Notes under the pieces: model-generated
The model's database searches: none
What the model saw: only the letters and a program-made list of their open reading frames with translations
Told to the model about the DNA's origin: nothing
Translations under genes and position numbers: made by a program
Assembly (NCBI GenBank): GCA_002104905.1
Contig: MCFE01000571.1
Location: forward strand, 1 to 56,859
Length of the DNA: 56,859 nt
DNA from: Basidiobolus meristosporus CBS 931.73
Taxonomy: Eukaryota > Basidiobolomycota > Basidiobolomycetes > Basidiobolales > Basidiobolaceae
Direction: 5' to 3'
Part shown: one piece after another, positions 11,562 through 21,214 of the stretch
How positions within the stretch are numbered: the first letter of the stretch is position 1
Layout of the letters: each line of letters opens with the position of its first letter

Positions 11562-11580
11562 TTCTCCCCTACTAAAGTTG
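11562..11580 (-). promoter_or_regulatory. Polypurine tract of gypsy A
   Basis: The minus strand reads AACTTTAGTAGGGGAGAA directly before the 3' LTR. This purine run primes plus-strand DNA synthesis in LTR elements, and it is conserved in gypsy B (35788-35805) and gypsy D (18609 onward). Confidence 0.7.
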
Positions 11581-11697
11581 AGAGGGTTCTCCTGAATCTC
11601 TTTTCTTGTGATACCAATATCTTGATGGTTCAGTATTATCAGCAAGTCATGCATGCTTGAGTCTGTCCCTATGCACTAAGTCTTCCTGGATATTACC

Positions 11698-12219
11698 TTA
11701 TTTGTCCACCAGTTGGTAAGTTACAAATGGACATTCTATGATGATCTTGAATGATCCTGTCCATTGTGGCTCAAACTTCTTCCAAGTGTTGTTTCTGAGC
11801 AATACAAAGTTCCCAACTGTCAATGCTTCTGGTGCTATAGTCTTATCAGATCTCTGCTTCATCTTTTCTGCACTTTGAGATACTTTGGTCTGTGCCTCTT
11901 GACGTCTTTGTTCCAGTTGCTGGTGTCTACTTGGCTGACTGAGTTCATCTTCTAAGGTGTCTGTAAGCTTTGGTTGTGTGAGATCTCCTGGAATTCTTGG
12001 TTCACATCCATAAACTAAGTAAAATGGTGATTGCTGGGTGGTGTTGTGTACTCTGACTCTGCATGCAAAGAGTGCTTGGTCTATATACTCATCCCATCTA
12101 CTGACAACTCCATTTGCATACTTGGTCAGCATTTTTCCAAATAATCCATTAAACCGCTCAGTGACTCCATTAGTTCTGGGGTGATATGCTAAGGTTTTTA
12201 AGTGTCTGATCTGCTGCAT
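11698..12219 (-). CDS. Gypsy A integrase C-terminal part
   Basis: 173-codon continuation of the polyprotein after the TAG codon at 12223-12225. It contains the third catalytic residue of the integrase (E in NGVTERFNG), the HNTTQQSPFYLVYGCEPR segment typical of gypsy integrases, and a C-terminal region with VGNFVLLRNNTWKKFEPQW resembling the small-barrel DNA-binding domain. In gypsy B the codon at the break is TAC (Tyr), so this is a nonsense change rather than a natural end. Readthrough would be needed for a complete integrase. Confidence 0.85.
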   Translation of the reverse strand: MQQIRHLKTLAYHPRTNGVTERFNGLFGKMLTKYANGVVSRWDEYIDQALFACRVRVHNTTQQSPFYLVYGCEPRIPGDLTQPKLTDTLEDELSQPSRHQQLEQRRQEAQTKVSQSAEKMKQRSDKTIAPEALTVGNFVLLRNNTWKKFEPQWTGSFKIIIECPFVTYQLVDK

Positions 12220-12225
12220 TTCCAG

Positions 12226-15200
12226 CTAAGCCTCTAATGTCTTTGCCATAAAGTTTGCACCTCTATTGGATAAGATCTCCACAGGGCATCCAAACTTCAT
12301 CAGGATCTCATGGTAAATGAAACTTGCAACTTCTTGTTCACTGGCTATTGGTACGGCTTTAGCAACTGGCCATTTAGTGGCATGGTCAATAGCTACTAGG
12401 AACCAATGGTTGCATTTCCTGGTAGTTGGCAGTCTTCCAATAAAGTCAATTCCCCATCTCTCAAATGGTCTTATAGGCTCCAAAGGGAAGAGTTTGGCAA
12501 TTCTTTGTGGCTGGCCTTGATTGATTTGGCAGTTTGGGCATGTTTTCACTAGCTTCTCAATATCTTGTTTCATTCTGGGCCACCATGCTCTGGCTTTCAC
12601 AAGGCTATAGGTTCCTTCAATCCCAAGATGTCCATATCCATTGTGTAGCTTGTGTATTAAATCCAGGTGAGCAACATAAGGACAATAGGCAATAGGGCTT
12701 CCATCAACAATTTGGTAGTGTGTTTCATCCTGTACAACAAATTTGCTGGCTTCATCACGGATTATCTTCTTGATATCTTCATCCACCTCATTAGGAATGG
12801 CTTGGTTCTCCAAGTACTTTGGTAATAGGCTAGGCCAATCTGATTCATGCACCAAGTTGAGTTGTGCAACTTGATCTAATCTTGATAAGGCATCAGCAAC
12901 TGTGTTGTTTTTTCCTGGGCAGTAGACAATCTCCAGGTCAAATTGCTGAATGTATTCACTCAATCTTGTCATTCTTCTAGAGAGTACCTTCTGAGTAAAT
13001 ATATACTTGAGGGAGGCATGATCAGTCTTCACAGTGCATTTGACTCCTTCAATATAGCATCTCCATGTCTTCAAACAATGTATTATAGCAAGCATCTCCT
13101 TCTCATGGACTGGATAGTTTTGTTCTGCTGAGTTCAGTTTCTTGGATTCAAAGGCAACAGGGTAGTCCTTTCCCTCGTGTTCTTGGCTCAGCACTCCACC
13201 AATTGCATAATCTGAAGCATCTGTGCACAGAGTGAACTCTTTTCTGAAGTCTGGTACTCTTAGGCTTGGCAGCTTAGCAAGTTCATTCTTGAGCATCTGG
13301 AAGGCAGTCTCACAAGCTATGTCCCACTTGTAGGTATTGTCTTTCTTGAGGATATCAGTTAAAGGGGCTGCAATACTTGCAAAAGACTTGACAAATCTCC
13401 AATAATAGGAAACCATTCCGAGGAATGATCTGAGTTCTGATATGCTATGGGGCTGCTTCAAATTCTTGATTACTTCCACCTTCTTTAGGTCTAAGGTTAC
13501 TCCTGTGCTAGTCACTATATGTCCCAGGTATTCAACGTGCTCCTTGAAGAATTCACACTTGGCTAGCTTGCCATATAGCTTGTTCTCTCTTAGTTTCTTC
13601 AAGACCTTTTCAATGTGCACTATGTGATCCTCTTCTGTCTTGCTGTATATCAATATGTCATCCAGGTAGATTATCACAAACCTGTCTAAGTACTCCTGAA
13701 AGACAGTCTGCATCAGCGTCATGAATGTTGCAGGGGCATTGGTGAGGCCAAAACTCATGACTAAGTACTTGTAATGTCCATATCTGGTCCTGAATGCTGT
13801 CTTGGGGATGTCTTCTGGCTTCACCCTAATCTGGTTGTATCCTGGCATGAGGTCAATCTTGCTGAAAATAGTGGCTCCATTAAGTTGGTCTAAAAGCTCA
13901 TCAATCCGAGGTATGGGGTACTTATTCTTGACGGTAACTGAGTTCAGGGCTCTGTAGTCAATGCACATCCTAAGTGTTCCATCCTTCTTTTTCACAAAAA
14001 GCACTGGTGCTCCCCAGGGTGACTTGCTCGGCCTGATGTATCCTTGCTCCAATAGCTGATCAATTTGTCTCTTCATTTCCTCCAATTCTAATGGACTCAT
14101 TCTGTAAGGTGTCTTGCGCACTGGAGGGCTATCTCCTGTGTCAATGGCATGATCCACGTCTCTGACTGGTGGTAGGCTTACAAGCTCATCTGGGAACACG
14201 TCTGAATATCTCTTCAAGAGAGTCTGGACCTGCCGGGGTGCTGGGGTAGAGGAATCCTCCTGTAATACCGCCATGAGGAACATCTTGGTACCTTTTCTAA
14301 GTGCTCTACAGAACTGGGTCTTGCTAAGTTCACTTGTCTCACACACACTGGAATTGACCAAGTTGAAATCCAGCATGGCAGGTAATAGCTCATAGGTCTT
14401 GTTGTCTTTTTGGATCTGAGTAGCATGGGTTCTCCAGTTGATTGATGGATTATGACAAAATAGCCAGGTTTTTCCAGGTACAAGGTCAAACTTGCAGTTC
14501 CCAAATATATAAGCCTGTAGGTCTTCTTCATAGTCATTGATCCTCATTCTTATTGGCTGGGTAATACGGTTGATTATGTGGGAGTTCCCATCAGCTGTGG
14601 AAACTGAAGTTGATTTGGTAGGTTCTGAGTTGATTCCAGCTTTCAAAGCAAATTGCTCTGACATGTACTCATGCAATGCTCCTGAGTCAATCATGATCTT
14701 GGCAGGTACTCCATTGATTACTCCATTCAAGTACAATAACTTCCCTGAGTTTGAAGTCATTTGGGACAAGTACTCTTCTGTCATATGGAAGGTGAGTTCC
14801 AAATCTTCTTCAAGCTCATCCTCCACATTACTGTGTTCATGGGACTCAATATGGTTGAAGGTTCTTGTTGGCTGGTGTCCATTTCTTCTCTGAGGGCAGT
14901 ACTTTGCAATATGTCCCTGCTGGTGGCAATTGAAGCAAAGTCCTCTCTTCTTGCATTCTTCTGAGGAGGAATTCTTCTGCATAGCATCTATTTCCATTGG
15001 TACTGCTTCTGATTGTCTTCTTTCATAATGATTATAGCCCTTCTGATTAGTCACTGTAGGCTTCCCAATTCCAAACATAGCTGAGTCATAGTCAATGGCA
15101 ATCTTGATGGCTTCTTCAATAGTCTGAGGTCTTTGGTAATTGACTTCCTTGCGAGTTCTTTCTTTCAACCCATCAATAAAGTATTCAACTTGATCCAAGG

Positions 15201-15345
15201 GGTCCATTCTTTCAATTTGACCAAGTAGACATCTGTACTCATAGATGTATTCTTGCACCATTCCTTTCTGTCTGAGTGTCTTTAACTTCCTTCTTAGTAG
15301 TGTCTGCTGGTGTGGAGGTTCAAAAGCATCCTGAATTTCCGACAC
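12226..15345 (-). CDS. Gypsy A Gag-Pol central polyprotein (1039 aa)
   Basis: Retrotransposon polyprotein. Domains by residue: gag C-terminal part 1-130; CCHC zinc knuckle 137-150 ([14 protein letters not shown]); aspartic protease with DSGA at 220-223; reverse transcriptase about 410-650 with YLDD at 560-563; RNase H from about 700 (CTDAS, 707-711) to 810; integrase zinc domain with H901, H906, C936, C939; integrase core starting at D967 (WGIDF). The second catalytic residue, expected Asp, is Asn1027 (ILSNRGANF, codon 12265-12267). The frame starts just after a TAG that truncates gag and ends at another TAG. In gypsy B the corresponding codons are sense, so both look like nonsense mutations. 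All other signature residues are intact. Confidence 0.92.
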   Translation of the reverse strand: MSEIQDAFEPPHQQTLLRRKLKTLRQKGMVQEYIYEYRCLLGQIERMDPLDQVEYFIDGLKERTRKEVNYQRPQTIEEAIKIAIDYDSAMFGIGKPTVTNQKGYNHYERRQSEAVPMEIDAMQKNSSSEECKKRGLCFNCHQQGHIAKYCPQRRNGHQPTRTFNHIESHEHSNVEDELEEDLELTFHMTEEYLSQMTSNSGKLLYLNGVINGVPAKIMIDSGALHEYMSEQFALKAGINSEPTKSTSVSTADGNSHIINRITQPIRMRINDYEEDLQAYIFGNCKFDLVPGKTWLFCHNPSINWRTHATQIQKDNKTYELLPAMLDFNLVNSSVCETSELSKTQFCRALRKGTKMFLMAVLQEDSSTPAPRQVQTLLKRYSDVFPDELVSLPPVRDVDHAIDTGDSPPVRKTPYRMSPLELEEMKRQIDQLLEQGYIRPSKSPWGAPVLFVKKKDGTLRMCIDYRALNSVTVKNKYPIPRIDELLDQLNGATIFSKIDLMPGYNQIRVKPEDIPKTAFRTRYGHYKYLVMSFGLTNAPATFMTLMQTVFQEYLDRFVIIYLDDILIYSKTEEDHIVHIEKVLKKLRENKLYGKLAKCEFFKEHVEYLGHIVTSTGVTLDLKKVEVIKNLKQPHSISELRSFLGMVSYYWRFVKSFASIAAPLTDILKKDNTYKWDIACETAFQMLKNELAKLPSLRVPDFRKEFTLCTDASDYAIGGVLSQEHEGKDYPVAFESKKLNSAEQNYPVHEKEMLAIIHCLKTWRCYIEGVKCTVKTDHASLKYIFTQKVLSRRMTRLSEYIQQFDLEIVYCPGKNNTVADALSRLDQVAQLNLVHESDWPSLLPKYLENQAIPNEVDEDIKKIIRDEASKFVVQDETHYQIVDGSPIAYCPYVAHLDLIHKLHNGYGHLGIEGTYSLVKARAWWPRMKQDIEKLVKTCPNCQINQGQPQRIAKLFPLEPIRPFERWGIDFIGRLPTTRKCNHWFLVAIDHATKWPVAKAVPIASEQEVASFIYHEILMKFGCPVEILSNRGANFMAKTLEA

Positions 15346-15348
15346 AAA

Positions 15349-15705
15349 CTAATCCCAGGTAGAGATTGTAGAGCATCCCATCATAGTAGCTGACCTGATC
15401 TTGTTGTGGTACCACTGTAAAGCTGCATCTGCCAGGTAAGAAGCTGCATAATGCAACTTGCTCTCTGGAGCAATTCCTTTAGCTTTAAAAGCTTCTTCAA
15501 TCTGAAAGAGCCAAGTTCCCAGGTTTTCATTGACTCTGCCATGGTACCGGTTGACCTTCACACTAAAGTTGCTCTTGACAGGGCTTTGCGGGCTCTGAGC
15601 CATGGTAGTCATTCCTTGTTGCTGTTGGCTGAGGATCTGGAGTAGCTGTTGCTGTTGGGCCAGGATTTGCTGCATGGCATTCTTCCATTCTTGATTGTCC
15701 GACAT
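15349..15705 (-). CDS. Gypsy A Gag N-terminal part
   Basis: 118 codons from the start Met (MSDNQEWKNAMQQ), Gln-rich at first (ILAQQQQLLQILSQQQQ), then a capsid-like region (YHGRVNENLGTWLFQIEEAF, ASYLADAALQWYHNKI), which is typical of Ty3/gypsy Gag (Retrotrans_gag type). It stops at a TAG (15346-15348) where gypsy B has GAG, so the frame would otherwise run straight into the 1039-residue part. The start is about 60 bp downstream of the LTR and primer-binding site. Confidence 0.85.
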   Translation of the reverse strand: MSDNQEWKNAMQQILAQQQQLLQILSQQQQGMTTMAQSPQSPVKSNFSVKVNRYHGRVNENLGTWLFQIEEAFKAKGIAPESKLHYAASYLADAALQWYHNKIRSATMMGCSTISTWD

Positions 15706-15747
15706 CTTGAGGGTGGTTTCTTCTTTCTTCAGGAGGGAGGTTTCTGG

Positions 15748-15763
15748 TTATTGCTGCTACCAA
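15748..15763 (-). promoter_or_regulatory. Primer-binding site of gypsy A
   Basis: The minus strand directly after the 5' LTR reads TTGGTAGCAGCAAT. TGGTAGC begins as the complement of a tRNA 3' end (...GCUACCA), compatible with an initiator-Met-type tRNA as used by Ty3. The exact tRNA cannot be named without the host tRNA set. The same site follows the 5' LTR of gypsy B (32259-32272). Confidence 0.65.
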
Positions 15764-16131
15764 TGTTACAAGTCTTGGTATAAGAGTTGTAGAGGAATAG
15801 GGAGTTTAGCTAGTATTGTATTCACTATAACTTGAACTGATTTTTATTGAGGTTCCAGCAGCTCCTTATATACATTTTGCCAGATCAATTGCTGACTAAT
15901 TGTATTTCCTAATGTAGGTTGTGGCTGATGACTCATTTGATTGCATCATCATCACCCAATAAGATCCTACTTAATATATCTATTTCTGTCTGATAAGGAT
16001 CTGCTGATTCATTTGCCAACTAATGCTACTGATTTCATAGATAATACTGATATACTGATAACCTAAACATATACTAATTGATTTGACTAAAAACTGATCT
16101 AAATTAAACATTCAAGCGGCAGATCATAACA
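15764..16131 (-). repeat. 5' LTR of gypsy A
   Basis: 368-bp partner of 11194-11561, upstream of gag on the minus strand. It ends against the target duplication GAGA (16132-16135). Confidence 0.9.
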
Positions 16132-16300
16132 GAGACACTTGGAGCACCTAGGAAGCTAGAGAAGCAGGAGCTTTTACCATAGTGACATAATGACAAAGAC
16201 ACCAGCAGTTCAGACCCACAGGTTATTGCACCCATCAGACACCTCACACACCTTGAGTTGTGTAGCTACTCCCAGGAGTACCTCTACACCACCACACTGG

Positions 16301-16512
16301 TTGACCTTCACACTAAAATTGCATTTGACAGGGTTGTGCTGGCTTTGGGGCATGGTGGTCATTCCTTGTTGCTGCTGGGTAAGGATCTGGAGTAACTGTT
16401 GCTGATGGGCCAGGATTTGCTGCATAGCATTTTCCATTCTTGATTTTTGGACATCTTGAGGGAGGCTTCTTCTTTCTTTAGGAGGGAAGTATTGGGTTAT
16501 TGCTGCTACCAA
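16301..16512 (-). pseudogene. Gypsy C gag N-terminal remnant
   Basis: Matches gypsy A 15548-15763. The minus strand reads MENAMQQILAHQQQLLQILTQ and MTTMPQSQ, followed upstream by the LTR junction with the conserved primer-binding sequence. It is the part of gypsy C on the far side of the Z and gypsy A insertions. Confidence 0.8.
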
Positions 16513-16842
16513 TGTTAGCTAGTATTGTATTCACTACAACTTGAAGTGATTTTTATAGAGGTTCCAGCAGCTCCTTATATACAATTTTGCCAGATAAATT
16601 GCTGACTAATTGTATTTCCTAATGTAGGCTGTGGCTGATGACTCAAGTGATTGCATCATCATCACCCAATAAGATCCAACTTAATATATCTATTCCTGTC
16701 TGATAAGGATCTGCTGATTCATCTGCTGACTAATGCTACTGATTTGATTGATAACACTGATATACCAATAGGCTAAATATATAACTAATTAATTTGACTA
16801 ATAACTGATTTAACCTAAACATTCAAGCGGTAGATCATTTCA
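16513..16842 (-). repeat. 5' LTR of gypsy C, shortened
   Basis: Matches the 368-bp LTR but lacks about 38 bp near one end (TGTTA joins directly to GCTAGTATTG) and has a decayed CATTTCA end instead of CATAACA. Confidence 0.75.
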
Positions 16843-17590
16843 CTTTGGCAAAGTAGTCCTAATAAGAGCTATTTGTATTTTGCATCCAACCCAACTTTGC
16901 ATTGCTCAACTGATTAGTTATGCATTGGGGCTGCTTAGCTTGTTAGTAGCAGCAGATATCTATGTATTCAGCTTTGTGCTTGTAGTATAGCTGCTCAAAC
17001 CCTATCACAAACTCCTCTCATAAATGCTGTAGATGCATCAAGTTAACATTGGCAATCTGCTTCTGCATAAATATTCTTAAAGTGTCAAGTTATGACTCCA
17101 AATACTTCCAATATACACTAGGTAGAAATACACTCATAAAGACATATGAATAAGTACATATCAAGTTTAGTTCATCCAGTGCTTGCATCTGTATTATTGT
17201 ACATAAATATAAATATTGGTTGAAGCTTATGCAAAATACTTTGGGTATTAGATATTTTGTAATATCTTCCCAGTTCTCTCAAGTTTCTCTGATAATACTA
17301 AGGGCTCATTCCACTTGAAATCCCCCATGTACAACTTGGTTATTAGTATAGAGATATAGTTGAAGAGCAAATGCATGGTTCCTAGTGGATAGCTTTTGCT
17401 CCAATATATTCCCTCTATCTTGAGTATATCTGGTTTTTGATTAATTCCATATTCTGGCCAATGGTGTATAGCTTGCCAGCAATGCTGCAGTTGCTTGCTG
17501 ACTCTTCATGTTCTCTCTGTGGAAGGATGATATTTGTAGTGTTGGTGTCTGGGTAACATTAATGTATGTGAGTTAGTAAAAAATGGTGCC
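16843..17590 (-). pseudogene. Tnp2-like transposase fragment (CMC copy vi)
   Basis: Minus-strand remnant of the CMC transposase, homologous to 29690-30720 and to the complement of 43330-44430. It retains GIYWSKSYPLGTMHLLFNY, matching the (P.DxMHLL) region of Tnp2 transposases, with Gly where the catalytic Asp is expected. It is heavily frameshifted, and its left end abuts the gypsy C LTR. The N-terminal part is missing. Confidence 0.65.
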
Positions 17591-17956
17591 ATTACAAAAG
17601 TATCAAGTGGCCAGCTTGGTATTGCATGTACAGTAGAAACTGATGAGTTCTCAAATATGACATGTGTGGCCAAATACTGGCTATTATCCTTATAACACTT
17701 CCTGTACCATTTGTTTGCTTTATAGTTGAGAGGCTGGTTACAATAGCTGCATAGTCTTTTACCCTACTCTTGTGGCATTGAAGCAAAGTAGTCTTCTCCA
17801 TGGGGCAAACAGCTTGACACACAACAATGTTATGCTGTTATATCACTTATGTGTTGGCACTGATGTTATTTTACAACAGTCCTGTATATGCAACATTGCA
17901 ACTATATGTATGTGATATTTGCTGATATTGCATCATAGTTGGTATTACATATAAGC
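17591..17956 (-). other. Possible transposase N-terminal remnant with Cys pairs
   Basis: The minus-strand frame gives LCSYCNQPLNYKANKWYRKCY, a CxxC-containing segment resembling the Cys-rich part of CMC copy ii (CAYCCMVL..., then CPTC near 43010-43080). Similarity is weak and no other feature is recognised. Confidence 0.3.
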
Positions 17957-18239
17957 TTTATAAGAAATAATTTAGTCCCCCAGGTGGATCCAATCTGGGT
18001 CAGCTATTGGGATCCCACAATGAGTCAGTGATAGTGCTAGCAGCTTGGAATCATTGACTTTCCATACCATCTTATGATAGGATTATATTGGCATTTTGCT
18101 GATTTTACTGCCAAATAGAGTAAAATCTCAATGGTGTTTTAGCAGTCTTGCAACAGGAGCTCCATAGCACTTTAATGGTCTTAGTGTGCTCTTCATCCCT
18201 GCAAAAAATAATATGATCATGCAGGTGTAACCAATATGG
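17957..18239 (-). repeat. CMC element transposase-side terminus (copy vii)
   Basis: Starts CTTTATAAGAAATAATTTAGTCC, aligned with the CCCTATCAAAAATTGTTTGGTCC terminus of copy iii. It then follows the conserved subterminal sequence (GGTGGATCCAAT, ATCTTATGATAGGAT, CCAAATAGAG). It is truncated by the gypsy D LTR at 18240. Confidence 0.7.
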
Positions 18240-18608
18240 TGTGGCAAGTCTTGGTAAAAGATTTGTAGAGGAATAGGGAGTTTAGCTAGTAGTGTATTCA
18301 CCAAAACTTGAACTGATTTTTATTGAGGTTCCTGCAGCTCCTTATATACATTTTGCCAGATCATCTGCTGCCTAATTGTATTTCCTAATGTAGGTTGTGG
18401 CTGATGACTCAATTGAGTGCATCATCATCACCCAATAAAATCCTACTCAATGTCTCTATTTTGGTCTGATTAGGATCTGCTGATTCATTTGCTGACTAAT
18501 GCTACTGATTTGATAGATAACACTGATACACTGATAGGCATTACATGTAACTGATTAATTTGACTAAGAACTAACCTATCTTGAACATTCAATTAGTATA
18601 TCATTACA
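18240..18608 (-). repeat. 3' LTR of gypsy D
   Basis: 369-bp LTR of the gypsy A family (TGTGGCAAGTCTTGG...ATCATTACA), followed by the conserved polypurine tract. It is more diverged than the A pair. The other LTR of this copy is absent. Confidence 0.8.
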
Positions 18609-19785
18609 TTCTCCCCTACTAAAGTTGAGAGGGTTCTTCTGAAGCTCTTTTCTTGTAGTACCAATATCATGATGGTTCAGTATTGTTGGCAGGTCTTACC
18701 AGCTTGATTCTGTCTCTATGAACTAAATCTTTCTGGATATTCCTGTGTTTGACCATTAGGTGGTAGGTTGCAAATGGACATTTGCTGATGATCTTAAAAT
18801 GTCCTGTCCATTGTGGCTCAGACATCTTCCAAGTGTTGTTTCTCAGCAATACATAGTTCTCAGCTGTCAATGCTTATGATCAAATAGTCATATCAAATCT
18901 CTGCTTCATCTTTTCTGCACTTTGAGATACTTTGGCCTGTGCCTCTTAACATCTTTGCTCCAGCTGCTGGTGTCTAATTAACTGACTGAGCTTATCTTCT
19001 AAGGTGTCTGTAAGCTTTGGTTGTGTGAGATCTCCTAGAATCCTTGGTTCACATCCAGACATCAAGTGAAATGGCAATTGTTGGGTGATGTTGTTTACTA
19101 TAACTTGGCATGCAAAAGGTGCTGGGTCTATATACTCATCCCATTGACTGACAGCTCCATTTGCATGCTTGGACAGCATTTTCCAAACAATGCATAAGCC
19201 ACTCATTGACTCCATATGCTCTAGGGTGATATGGTAAGGTATTCAAGTGTTTGATATGCTGCATTTCCAGCAAGATTCCAATGTCTTTGCCATGAAGTTT
19301 GCTACTCTATTGGATAAAATCTTTACAGGGCATCCAAACTTCATAAGGGTCTTATTGTAGATGAAACTTGCAACTTCTTGCTCACTACCTACAGGTACTG
19401 CTTTAGCCACTGGCCATTTGGTGGCATGGTCAATTGCTACTAGGATCCAACATTGCATTTCCTGGTTATTGGCAGTTTTCCAATAAAGACAAATCCCCAT
19501 ATATTGAATGGTCTTACAGGCTCCAAGGGAGAGGGTTTGGCAATTATCTGTGGTTGGCCTTGGTTGATTTAGCAATTTGGGCAGGTTTTCACTAACTTCT
19601 CAATATCTTGTTTCATTCTAGGCCACCATGCTCTGGCTTTCACAAAGCTATAGGTACTTTCAATTCCAAGATGTTCACATCAATTGTGTAGCTTATGTAC
19701 TAAATCCAGGCAAGCAACATAAGGGCAACAGGCAATAGGGCTTCCATTAACAATCTGGTAGAGAGTTTCATCAGGTACCATAAAT
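18609..19785 (-). pseudogene. Gypsy D integrase remnant
   Basis: Minus strand. 19243-19575 contains [19 protein letters not shown] and ILSNRVANF; 18946-19215 and 18667-18870 hold the distal integrase (GCEPRILGDLTQPKL, YVLLRNNTWKMSEPQW). The zinc-binding segment reads at 19575-19780. Stops and frameshifts throughout. Everything upstream of the integrase zinc domain is missing. As in A and B, the second catalytic position is Asn. Confidence 0.8.
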
Positions 19786-19844
19786 CTGCAACACCATTAT
19801 AGTAAGGTTAGCATATGTCCAACTAGACACAATAATAGGCATAG

Positions 19845-20255
19845 GACCTAATTGCCAATCCAGCTAGGTAACCTGATAATAAACCATGATGATGTGGCCA
19901 TACCTGTTTCAGCCAACAGCCCACTTATTGGCAAGAGTTGGTTTCTCCAACATAAGATGGACTCTACAGTGCATCTGAGCTCTGGTAGGACACTTAGAGT
20001 AGCCCACTGATTCATATCATCAATGAGATCAAGGTGTGTAGCAACAGTGTAACAATACAAGAGGTGAAGCCATCACAGTCTCTAATTATTACACATAAGG
20101 TGATAAAAATACTACTTGCAAGTTAGACCGTGATCTCATTAGAGATACCAGTAGCATATTTGACAAATAGAAGAATGATAACCACAACCAAGGTATTTGG
20201 CCATTTGAAGGAAATCTTAATCCCTATAGTAGGGACACTGCCAAAATCTGAGATG
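19845..20255 (-). pseudogene. Integrase fragment of a second gypsy lineage
   Basis: Minus-strand pieces resemble a gypsy integrase of another lineage. 20123-20255 reads GIKISFKWPNTLVVVI, similar to the G(Y/F)..ILVVVDR core of chromovirus integrases. 19848-20060 (THLDLIDDMNQWATLSVLPELR) is comparable with an H..H integrase zinc region. Stops and lost catalytic residues make it only a relic. Confidence 0.45.
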
Positions 20256-20263
20256 CAAAGCAT

Positions 20264-21214
20264 TGTGGTGGTGTGTAAGCCCAAGGGAGAGATACATCCG
20301 GCACTTCTCAGTGTTTTGTGTGTGGGGTGTTCACTGGGTGCAATAACCGCTGGCAAAAGCTTGCTAGGAATACTTGGGTTCTGTCTCTAATCTAATGTGA
20401 TGGGGAATCAAGCCACAAGCTTGTCAAGGGAAAACTATTAAATCAGAATGTGCTAGAATGTTCTAAGCAGGTGCCAGAAGGTTCTAAGAGGCACTGCACA
20501 TTCAACCAATCAGGAATCAGTACTCTGAAGCCTGTGTAACATAGGCATACCATATATGGTATGAAAGTGGTATGGATGGTGACAGAGGTTGATCATGTGT
20601 CATGGGTACCGGCATGGGTACTTGCCTAATTTAGAAGCACTTACAGCAAGTAATCTTACATAAAGTGAGGGATAACTTATGCAATAAGGTAAGCAGGTGT
20701 GATAGTCAACCTGCTTATGGGATAGTACTGATCAGGTAAGACAAATGTGATAAAGCTAAAATAAGCATAGTAGAGATATAGGGAAGTAGAAAATATGGGA
20801 ATGTGTTATGATCTGCCGCTTGAATGTTTAAGTTAGATCAGTTTTTAGTCAAATCAATTAGTGTATGTTTAGGTTATCAGTATATCAGTATTATCTATGA
20901 AATCAGTAGCATTAGTTGGCAAATGAATCAGCAGATCCTTATCACACAGAAATAGATATATTAAGTAGAATCTTATTGGGTGATGATGATGCAATCAAAT
21001 GAGTCATCAGCCACAACCTACATTAGGAAATACAATCAGTCAGCAACTGATCTGGCAAAATGTATATAAGGAGCTGCTGGAATTTCAATAAAAATCAGTT
21101 CAAGTTATAGTGAATACAATACTAGCTGAACTCCCTATTCCTCTACAACTCTTATACCAAGACTTGTAACAAATGAGCATATCTGTCAGTGGGTGTCAGT
21201 GTTACCCCACTACA
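20264..21214 (-). repeat. LTR-like repeat (Z2 type) holding a solo gypsy LTR
   Basis: Starts TGTGGTGGTGTGTAAGC and ends ACCCCACTACA. Homologous to 5811-6876 but lacking that copy's roughly 350-bp middle block. A gypsy solo LTR with target duplication AATG is inserted at 20804-21171. No coding potential. Confidence 0.55.
20804..21171 (+). repeat. Solo gypsy LTR with 4-bp target duplication
   Basis: A 368-bp LTR of the gypsy A/B family (TGTTATGATCTGCC...CTTGTAACA) flanked by AATG on both sides (20800-20803 and 21172-21175). The uninterrupted site is present in the sister repeat near 6833-6840 ('tatgggaatgagcaca'). Contains 'atgtatataagg' and 'aataaaa'. Confidence 0.9.

Larger units (their letters stand above)
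11194..16131 (-). mobile_element. Gypsy A, nearly intact Ty3/gypsy retrotransposon
   Basis: 4938-bp element on the minus strand with 368-bp LTRs differing at two positions (C/T in 'cactayaacttg', A/C in 'ctaamttaaac'). The 4-bp target duplication is GAGA (11190-11193 and 16132-16135). The pre-insertion sequence is visible in related Z LTR copies near 54411-54430 and 38890-38915 ('tctccaaaggc', 'tatccaaaggc'). Gag-pol is one frame broken by two TAG codons (15346-15348 and 12223-12225). High LTR identity implies a recent insertion. Confidence 0.9.
10552..16296 (+). repeat. Solo LTR of family Z, split by gypsy A
   Basis: Starts TGTGGTAGGGT at 10552 and ends ACCACCACA at 16296. About 803 bp remain after removing gypsy A (11194-16131) and its target duplication. 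It sits in gypsy C gag, and the flanks CCAG (10548-10551) and CTGG (16297-16300) are compatible with a decayed 4-bp target duplication. On the plus strand a polyadenylation-like 'caataaacc' lies near 11050. Other copies: 38734-39677 and 54260-54892. No coding capacity. Confidence 0.7.
9192..16842 (-). mobile_element. Gypsy C, decayed LTR retrotransposon holding nested insertions
   Basis: Minus-strand Ty3/gypsy element of the same family as A, B and D, bounded by LTRs at 9192-9475 and 16513-16842. Only protease and gag remain: reverse transcriptase, RNase H and integrase are deleted, because the 3' LTR is followed immediately by the protease region. Its gag is split by a Z-family LTR (10552-16296), itself split by gypsy A. 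The flanking 4-bp sequences (CTAG and CTTT) do not match. Confidence 0.8.
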
